Shown here piece after piece: positions 58,146 to 64,000 of a stretch of DNA of 64,000 nt (within the stretch, counting starts at the first letter, position 1; each line of letters starts with the position of its first letter). The stretch spans positions 186,001 to 250,000 of the forward strand of contig BGKB01000262.1 in assembly GCA_003116975.1 (NCBI GenBank), read 5' to 3'. The position numbers were made by a program, and so were the translations under genes. The DNA comes from Aurantiochytrium sp. KH105. Lineage: Eukaryota; Sar; Bigyra; Thraustochytrida; Thraustochytriidae. The notes beneath the pieces were generated by a model. That model was not told where the DNA came from, did no database searches, and worked only from the letters and a program-made list of their open reading frames with translations.

Positions 58146-60464
58146 ATGAGCGATGATCTTGGTATCTCGATGGGCCTGTACAACACGCTTTCTGCGGAAG
58201 GCTCGCCCCTGACAGAGCGTGACAGGATGCTGGTCCCGATTATGACGATGCTGTCGCTCATGCTAGGAGATCTCAGCCCCGAGGAAATGATCGGCGCCGG
58301 GCTACTCACGACAGCTTTTCTCATCGGAACCATCTCACGGCAATGCTTTCGAAGCGGAGGCAAGCTTCGCCTCCTGGGGACCGGGTTTGCCATCGCAGTG
58401 GCGTGCGCTGGAATCCTTAGCTTTGAGCACCTCAAGGTGCCGAGCGTGGATCAACGACCTGAAATCTACGGCAAAACCCCATTCGAGAAGCGCCCTAAAG
58501 TTCCCGGCGTAGGCGGGGAATTGGTTTGCGATGGCAGCTCCTTTCTCGACGATTACGGACGAACCCTGATGCTACGTGGCGTGAACCTCGGCGGGGACTC
58601 CAAGATCCCAGTTCAGCCCAAGGGCGACACATGGCGGACCGATAGTTTTGGGGATCCCGAGACGGTCTCGTTTGTGGGGCGTCCCTTTCCGCTCGAGGAG
58701 GCCGACGAGCACCTGGGTAGATTGCGTTCTTGGGGTTTTTCCTTTCTTCGCTTCATCGTCACATGGGAGGCAATCGAGCACGCTGGTCCTGGAAAGTACG
58801 ATGCTGCATATCTCGATTACCTTTTGGCGGTGATTCGCAAATGCGCAGAACACGAAATTTCTGTATTCATCGACCCTCACCAAGATGTATGGTCGCGCTG
58901 GACCGGTGGAGACGGTGCGCCGCGCTGGACTCTCGACAAAATTGGTTTCAATGTGTCCAACCTCCACACTTCCGGGGCGAGCGTGACACATCAAGAATTC
59001 GGAGATCCCTTCCCGCGCATGGTGTGGCCGACGAATTACAACCGTCTTGCCGCTGCAACAATGTTCACACTCTTTTTCGCCGGAGACGTGTATGCACCAA
59101 ACACTTTGGTAGACGGTGTGCCTGTGCAAACCTTTTTGCAGGGTCACTACATTGCAGCCATGCGCAAGGTAGCCCACACACTCCAGAACGAGACCAACGT
59201 ACTAGGATATGATACGCTGAATGAACCCTCCAATGGGTACGTGGGTCTCAAAAGTCTCAACAAGGCTCTCTTCCCTGCCCCGATGGGATGGTTCATGAGC
59301 GCGTTTGACGGAATGCGTCTTGGTTCTGGCGAGTCCCTCAAGGTTGCCCGTTTTTCCGCGCCTCTCATCCTCCACAGTATGGAAACGGTGAACCCGGATG
59401 GAATCTTGGCGTGGAAGTCGCAGGCCCACGACGTCTGGCAAAATGAGGGCGTCTGGCAGGCTGCGAGCGGAAGCGAGCCGGCCAAGGTGCTTCGATCGGA
59501 CCACTTTGCTCTCAACGCGCAAGGCGGGCCGGTGAATTTTATGCGCGACTTCATGGCTCCATTTTTCGACCGCTATCGCGAGGCCATTCATGCAGAGCAT
59601 CCGTCTGCTGTCATTTTTGCCGAGGGATTCATCGATCCAAACAAGCCAGAACACGATCCTGCTCCGGTCAATATGCAGGGGGGTCCAAAGGTGGCTTGGG
59701 CGCCTCATTTTTACGATGGGCTTACGCTCATTCTGAAGCGGTTTCGACCGTGGATGGCGCTTGACCTGCACTCCGAAAGCCCTGTTCTCGGCGAGCGTGC
59801 GGCCAGTGCGGCCATCTCGAGCAATCTTGCAAAGGTGCGCAAAAGCGGCGCAAGCCTTGCGAACCAGCCCCGTGGCGCACCGATCCTTGTCGGTGAAGTA
59901 GGCATTCCCATGGACCTCGATCGCGATGCGGACGGGGTTGCCGAGGCGTACAAGACGGGCGACTTTTCCGCGCAGATTCGAGCTCTTGATCGAATTATGA
60001 GAGCGCTTGAGGACAATCTTTTTTCCTTTACGCTTTGGAACTATGCAGCCGCCAACTCGCATAAGCGTGGCGAGCTTTGGAACGATGAGGATCTCTCCCT
60101 TTTTTCCCGCGATGATCAGAAGAGTTCGGCGACAGAAGATCTTAACAGTGGAGGGAGAGCTCTGCAGGCCGCGGTGCGGCCATACCCGATGAAAACCTGC
60201 GGCACGCCGTTGCGTCTACACTTCGATGCGCTCTCGGCCTCGCGTCGTTTTGAATTTGAGTTCATCCCAACCCAATGCAAGGATGGTGCACCTACGGTCC
60301 TCTTTGTTCCTGGCTACCAGTACCCAAACGGCGTCACATTCGAATCTACGTCGAACAACGATGCCCAAGAGGACAATCACGATCTGGCCAATAACGTGAT
60401 TTACTTTTCGCATCCTCCGCAAGATGCGCCGGTCACCATAATTATCGAAGCGAACAAGGCGTGA
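58146..60464 (+). CDS. GH5 glycosidase, glucosylceramidase/steryl-glucosidase type (GH5_12-like)
   Basis: The 772-residue protein has two hydrophobic segments (about 45-62 and 75-94) and then a GH5 (beta/alpha)8 barrel. Motifs include LRGVNLGGDSK, FLRFIVTWEAIE, FIDPHQDVWSRWTGGDGAP, the acid/base LNEPSNGYVG (Glu360), FAEGFIDPN and the nucleophile VGEVGIPMD (Glu584). This set marks the endoglycoceramidase-related GH5 group that hydrolyses glucosylceramide and steryl beta-glucosides (EGCrP2/Sgl1 type). A C-terminal beta-sandwich follows from about 660. The enzyme would act in glycolipid turnover at a membrane, probably vacuole or ER. The start is the first ATG. The long N-terminal membrane segment is unusual against fungal members. 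Confidence 0.85.
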   Translation: MSDDLGISMGLYNTLSAEGSPLTERDRMLVPIMTMLSLMLGDLSPEEMIGAGLLTTAFLIGTISRQCFRSGGKLRLLGTGFAIAVACAGILSFEHLKVPSVDQRPEIYGKTPFEKRPKVPGVGGELVCDGSSFLDDYGRTLMLRGVNLGGDSKIPVQPKGDTWRTDSFGDPETVSFVGRPFPLEEADEHLGRLRSWGFSFLRFIVTWEAIEHAGPGKYDAAYLDYLLAVIRKCAEHEISVFIDPHQDVWSRWTGGDGAPRWTLDKIGFNVSNLHTSGASVTHQEFGDPFPRMVWPTNYNRLAAATMFTLFFAGDVYAPNTLVDGVPVQTFLQGHYIAAMRKVAHTLQNETNVLGYDTLNEPSNGYVGLKSLNKALFPAPMGWFMSAFDGMRLGSGESLKVARFSAPLILHSMETVNPDGILAWKSQAHDVWQNEGVWQAASGSEPAKVLRSDHFALNAQGGPVNFMRDFMAPFFDRYREAIHAEHPSAVIFAEGFIDPNKPEHDPAPVNMQGGPKVAWAPHFYDGLTLILKRFRPWMALDLHSESPVLGERAASAAISSNLAKVRKSGASLANQPRGAPILVGEVGIPMDLDRDADGVAEAYKTGDFSAQIRALDRIMRALEDNLFSFTLWNYAAANSHKRGELWNDEDLSLFSRDDQKSSATEDLNSGGRALQAAVRPYPMKTCGTPLRLHFDALSASRRFEFEFIPTQCKDGAPTVLFVPGYQYPNGVTFESTSNNDAQEDNHDLANNVIYFSHPPQDAPVTIIIEANKA

Positions 60465-60851
60465 TTTTCCTTCTCTTTCTCTCTCTTTCCTTGTCTCTCT
60501 TTTCTATTTGTGGTGGACGCATTGCCAATGTGGTTCACAATCCTGTACGACCCTCGCTGAATCGTTGCTCATCGACGCAAGGAGGCAGAGAAAAGAGGCT
60601 TACCATTTTCGCTTGAGTCATGCAAAACAAAAATAAGAAACAATCAAACTTGAGAAACATGAGAAAAGCCAAAGAGTACAAATTTTGCGATCTGATTTTT
60701 GTTGCTTCCAGAGACCAAAAAGGCAACGAATGGAGATGCCAACAAAATCGACCTGAGTTTTGATGAGCTGGGCTCCAGATTGACCGACAGCAACCCAAGA
60801 CCTTTCTACCTAGTCGTACCTAAAAGAAATACACAGTGGGCTAGGCTCCAT
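60465..60851. other. Convergent interval, nothing recognised
   Basis: These 387 bp separate the GH5 gene (+) from the protease gene (-). No gene or clear repeat is seen. Confidence 0.5.
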
Positions 60852-62126
60852 CTAGGCCATGGCCATATGGGCCATGAGCGATAAAACGCCCAATAGATTG
60901 CCGGATTGAAAACTCCGGATCCCCGCAGAAGGCGTGTCTCCGCTTGCACCTTCATTCATGGGGGCATCGAATGCACTCTCGGACAAGTATTCGTCTTCGA
61001 ATTCATTGTACTTGTGTCCATCGCTTTCATCATGCGCCAACCATTCGTCACTACTCGCATATGTCTCGTTCCACAAGTCGGTCTCGTTACCGCTGCTAAA
61101 GTCGGTAAAATTCGTCCCATCCGTGGCGTGGGTCCCGTTACCCGAAGGAATGGAAAGGCCCCCAGGCAACGTTGGCGTCTCTGTTACCAGTATCGGGGAT
61201 GGGGTTGGTGCAAAAGAAGAAATGTTCCTCACAGGCGATGCAAAGAACCGCAGATCCGATTCATCTCCAGTGGAGGAAGTGGAAGCGATAGTTTCCCGGA
61301 TCCACGTTTCATAAGAAGAAATGCGAGTGTAAACGCCGGGAAATCGGGCAAGGGCGCACCCCACGCCAAATGAGACGACACCAATCAGGACCTCCTGTTC
61401 GCCACGCTTCACCGTAAGGGGGCCTCCGGAATCACCTTGACAGCTGTCTTTTCCGGGCGCTGCGGCGCACAAGTGGTATGTAGACATAATTTCAGCAATG
61501 CTACCGTAGTCTGCAGAGCATTCATCGACATCCACAATATTCACAACAGCCTCGCGAAGGTTGTAGTCGAGGTTTCCATTGCTCCTTGTAACGCCATAGC
61601 CGCTGACAGTTGCATTCTCGCCCTCGACCAAGGCAATGTTTTCGCCAGCTAACGTCGCAGGAGTGGGAAGGGTCGGCTCTTGATCTTGAAAGTACATGAT
61701 GGCAATGTCGTTTTCTGTTGCCCCGTCATGGTCGACAAAGTCGGGGTGTACCTGCACACCAACGGGGTAAACTAGTGAATAGGCGTCATTGTCAATTGTA
61801 ATGAGGTTTTCGCTGAGGAAGGTGACAAAAGCCGTAAAAGAGGACGACGGAAGGCAATGCGCAGCCGTGAGCATGTAGTGGTATCCGCCCGAGGAACCAA
61901 TGTACGAGCTACCGCAAATGAACTGGTCTCCGCTGTCTTCTTCTGTGAGAACCATCGCTGCCATCCAATCGCGCGAACTCGCCTCAATGAGATAGCCACC
62001 GACGATTCGCGGCTTCAAGCTCGTCAGGGCACGTTTGCTTGGCATTCCTGCTCTCGCGGTCGAGAAAACCGCTGCCAGCACGGCCCACAACACGAGCGCG
62101 GCTCCCGTCGCGCGCGTCGAGCCCAT
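60852..62126 (-). CDS. Trypsin-like serine protease (S1) with tail
   Basis: The 424-residue precursor has a signal peptide (about 1-26), a short propeptide ending KPR-IVGG (cut after Arg40), and a chymotrypsin-fold domain. The triad is His90 (TAAHC), Asp140 (NDIAIM) and Ser233 (GDSGGP). Asp227 lies six residues before Ser233, as in trypsin, so cleavage after Arg/Lys is expected. Cysteines pair as in the family. The C-terminal 120 residues are Ser/Thr/Asn/Asp-rich with several N-glycosylation sequons and end in a hydrophobic stretch, which could be a GPI signal or a short membrane tail. It should be secreted or surface-bound. Confidence 0.88.
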   Translation of the reverse strand: MGSTRATGAALVLWAVLAAVFSTARAGMPSKRALTSLKPRIVGGYLIEASSRDWMAAMVLTEEDSGDQFICGSSYIGSSGGYHYMLTAAHCLPSSSFTAFVTFLSENLITIDNDAYSLVYPVGVQVHPDFVDHDGATENDIAIMYFQDQEPTLPTPATLAGENIALVEGENATVSGYGVTRSNGNLDYNLREAVVNIVDVDECSADYGSIAEIMSTYHLCAAAPGKDSCQGDSGGPLTVKRGEQEVLIGVVSFGVGCALARFPGVYTRISSYETWIRETIASTSSTGDESDLRFFASPVRNISSFAPTPSPILVTETPTLPGGLSIPSGNGTHATDGTNFTDFSSGNETDLWNETYASSDEWLAHDESDGHKYNEFEDEYLSESAFDAPMNEGASGDTPSAGIRSFQSGNLLGVLSLMAHMAMA

Positions 62127-62759
62127 CCCGCAATGTAGATTTCAACTGAACGAGCGCAGGTGAATGCTGCCGCTTGCCGTTGCGGCTTCGCTGCGTGGCG
62201 CTGCTGGCTCCTATCCTGTCGCGATGGCGCTCCGGCAGCTGCGCGCCACCGCACTCTACTGCACCCCACTGCAAGCTCGACGCCAAACGGACTTGCCGGT
62301 TGCGCTGCTAAGCTGTGCACGTGACTCGGAGTTCCGACGTTCAGGCCTTGAAACAACACGAGATGAACTCTCATTTCTATTTTGTTTTTTCATTCTTTTA
62401 TTTAGCACTGCCAGCCAGCTGACTGTGGCTGGCTGTGTAGCGAGGCGCCCTCACTGCCATGGTAAAGCTTGATTTCAAACGACCGGGAGATTTGCTTTCT
62501 TTAATGATGGCACGATGAAAGGCATGAACAAGAAGCTTTTGACGCAGAGGAAATGACAAGAAAATTGAAAACAAACAACATTTGAGACAAAGTTTAACCT
62601 CGGCATCAGGCTACCATAGGTACCAGTTCGTTGGAGGTCTAGAATCCAGTGTGAAGGAAAGAACTCTCGAGGATCTCAAGCTGATATTCCTAACCCCCCA
62701 CCACAGGCCCTTTCCATGCATTCTTTGCGACGACCAAAACTTGTGCAAAGGGCTGCAAT
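62127..62759. other. Intergenic region between two minus-strand genes
   Basis: These 633 bp contain no recognised gene. Several small frames are shadows of low-complexity leader sequence. Confidence 0.5.
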
Positions 62760-64000
62760 TTATAGCGTTTCAGGGCTGAAGACCTTGCGCGCAGTCTTGG
62801 GCTTACCCAAGAAACGGGACACCCGACTGCCCTTGAAAGCGTCGAGCTGTTTGCGTTGCTTCGCCATGCGGATCTGCTCCTGGAGCTCCTCGTTCTGAGA
62901 CTCCAACGTTGCAATGTCACCGGTTCCATCGCGCACAGCGCGCATAGCCCGCTCGCGCTGAAGATCTGCGCTTGTATCCATCACCATCCGCGTTACCACA
63001 GTGTACTCATCGTTCGGATCGTACTCCACCGCACGTTCGAGGTTATACAGCTTACCCTCCTCGATAAACGCCTTGTCGCGCTGCCAACGACGGCGAAAGA
63101 TGAACAGAAGCGCCATTGACATGATGAGCAAAAAGCCGGTCACGCCACCACCAACCGCAGAGTACATGACCAAGTTGGAATCATCCTCGGCGGTCGAAAC
63201 AAACTCAACGGGCGATCGTGTGGGAGATGGCGTGAGTGCATTGACCCGCACTGCAAAATCCACGTGGCTGTAAAAGGAAGTCGAGTCCATCGGCTCCATG
63301 TTCGTCCAATTGTAGGCGCAATCGGGGCCAAAGCAAGCATACAAAGCATAGAGATCCTCAGCGGTGCTGCTCAATAGCGCCGTGTACGACCCATCCTCAT
63401 TGTCTACGATGCTCGCCTCTACGCGCTCGTCCGTGTACATGATCCACTCCGTCTCATTGTCAGCCTCGTCGTCGAGTACGCGTCGAGTCTCGTTGGAGTC
63501 CAGCATTTCGTCCACGGCTCGCACCGGAATATACCAGGCCTTCATGTATCCTCCGTATCCGCCGTTTTGCACAACATTTCCACAAAGATCGCGCGTCTGG
63601 ATTGTAAACCCTGCTGCATCTTCACCGTCGCCCAAGACGTCCAGCGTCTCTGCGTCCGGAATCAGTGTCCCGGCGTCGGTCTCGCTGGGCTCCACATCGA
63701 TCGTTGCGAGCGTAAAGTTGAGAATCTCCAATGTGGCGGACGCGTCGCCTGTCGCGGACGTCAGGCCAATATACGCATCACGACCGCCAATGATCGCTTC
63801 CAGGTCGAATCCAGTCCGACGAAGGTACAGGCTGTCGTCCAGATACACTTCGAGCCAATCTGGGCGCTGCAAGTACTCGATGCTCACCGTGTGAGTCTCG
63901 TTGCTGTAACGGAGGCTGCGCTGGACGCCATCGAAAACACGCGTGGTGCCGTTCACGTCTGCGTTCGAGCCTTCGGGGCTGTCTGGGTATTGCAAACGGA
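62760..64000 (-). CDS. Lectin-like, filamin-like single-pass membrane protein (5' end outside window)
   Basis: The frame is open to the window edge, so the N-terminus is missing. The visible 413 residues begin in a beta-rich domain with SIEYLQRPDWLEVYLDD and IGGRDAYIGLTSATG, like an L-type (legume/ERGIC-53) lectin fold. An Ig/filamin-like segment then has DLCGNVVQNGG and EDGSYTALLSS. After a Ser/Thr/Pro stalk comes one membrane helix (about 63085-63165 on the plus strand), then a basic anchor (FRRRWQRDK) and a cytoplasmic tail of about 115 residues with a short coiled coil. Filamin-type repeats with DxCGN and DGxYxxxY are common in extracellular proteins of stramenopiles. A surface receptor or adhesion protein is likely; partner unknown. 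Confidence 0.7.
   Translation of the reverse strand, partial: RLQYPDSPEGSNADVNGTTRVFDGVQRSLRYSNETHTVSIEYLQRPDWLEVYLDDSLYLRRTGFDLEAIIGGRDAYIGLTSATGDASATLEILNFTLATIDVEPSETDAGTLIPDAETLDVLGDGEDAAGFTIQTRDLCGNVVQNGGYGGYMKAWYIPVRAVDEMLDSNETRRVLDDEADNETEWIMYTDERVEASIVDNEDGSYTALLSSTAEDLYALYACFGPDCAYNWTNMEPMDSTSFYSHVDFAVRVNALTPSPTRSPVEFVSTAEDDSNLVMYSAVGGGVTGFLLIMSMALLFIFRRRWQRDKAFIEEGKLYNLERAVEYDPNDEYTVVTRMVMDTSADLQRERAMRAVRDGTGDIATLESQNEELQEQIRMAKQRKQLDAFKGSRVSRFLGKPKTARKVFSPETL

Noticed and set aside
1-64000. Transposons, CRISPR arrays and bacterial promoters or operons
   Set aside because: I saw no transposase, reverse transcriptase, long terminal repeats, spaced direct repeats or tRNA genes, and gene layout and introns are eukaryotic.

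Overview
This window is nuclear DNA from a unicellular eukaryote. The genes are large, closely packed and mostly intron-free. At least two genes carry short GT-AG introns of 69-94 bp, and there are no operons, ribosome binding sites, tRNA or rRNA genes. Coding regions are moderately GC-rich. Gene 5' flanks often hold very GC-rich low-complexity DNA or tetra-/pentanucleotide microsatellites. A flagellar (DRC9/IQCG-like) protein, an augmin subunit, a NEK-type kinase and animal-like families (methionine synthase reductase, RIOK3) point to a flagellate protist. A labyrinthulomycete/thraustochytrid-like stramenopile is my best guess, but this is inference and not proven by the sequence.

Layout: 1-7.1 kb holds a tetraspanin (-), an unknown basic protein (+), a hormone-sensitive-lipase-type hydrolase (+) and a two-exon nitronate monooxygenase (-). 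7.8-16.5 kb holds a membrane-anchored GH20 protein that has lost its catalytic Asp-Glu pair (-), a three-exon DRC9/IQCG-like coiled coil (+), a NEK-like kinase (-) and a small putative mitochondrial protein (+). 16.9-28.8 kb holds a PX-domain protein (-), a methionine synthase reductase with three tandem flavodoxin domains (+), a TIS11-type CCCH zinc-finger protein (+) and a multi-pass membrane protein with an Asp/Asn/Gly tail (+). 29.2-40.6 kb holds a mitochondrial NAD/FAD/folate-type carrier (-), a 1,600-residue GAF-like protein (+), an unknown 714-residue protein (-) and OGG1 (+). 41-57.5 kb is rich in RNA and nuclear housekeeping genes: HAUS6-like (-), PRPF31 (+), a CxFxP-repeat protein (+), a beta-propeller-like protein (-), CPSF3 (-), NOP9 (+), an MPP6-like exosome cofactor (-) and RIOK3 (+). 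57.6-64 kb holds a short TMEM260 remnant (+), a GH5 glycosylceramidase/steryl-glucosidase-like enzyme (+), a trypsin-like protease (-) and a lectin-like receptor cut by the window end (-).

Functionally the window is a mosaic, not a pathway. The loose theme in 42-57 kb is RNA processing and ribosome biogenesis: splicing (PRPF31), 3'-end cleavage (CPSF3), pre-rRNA processing (NOP9, MPP6) and a RIO kinase. Genes mostly alternate in strand as divergent or convergent pairs, so many neighbours probably share a promoter region or a 3' region.

The most unusual items are the tri-flavodoxin methionine synthase reductase, the catalytically dead GH20 protein, the isolated TMEM260 fragment, a RIOK3-type kinase outside animals, and the microsatellites that recur in front of genes.
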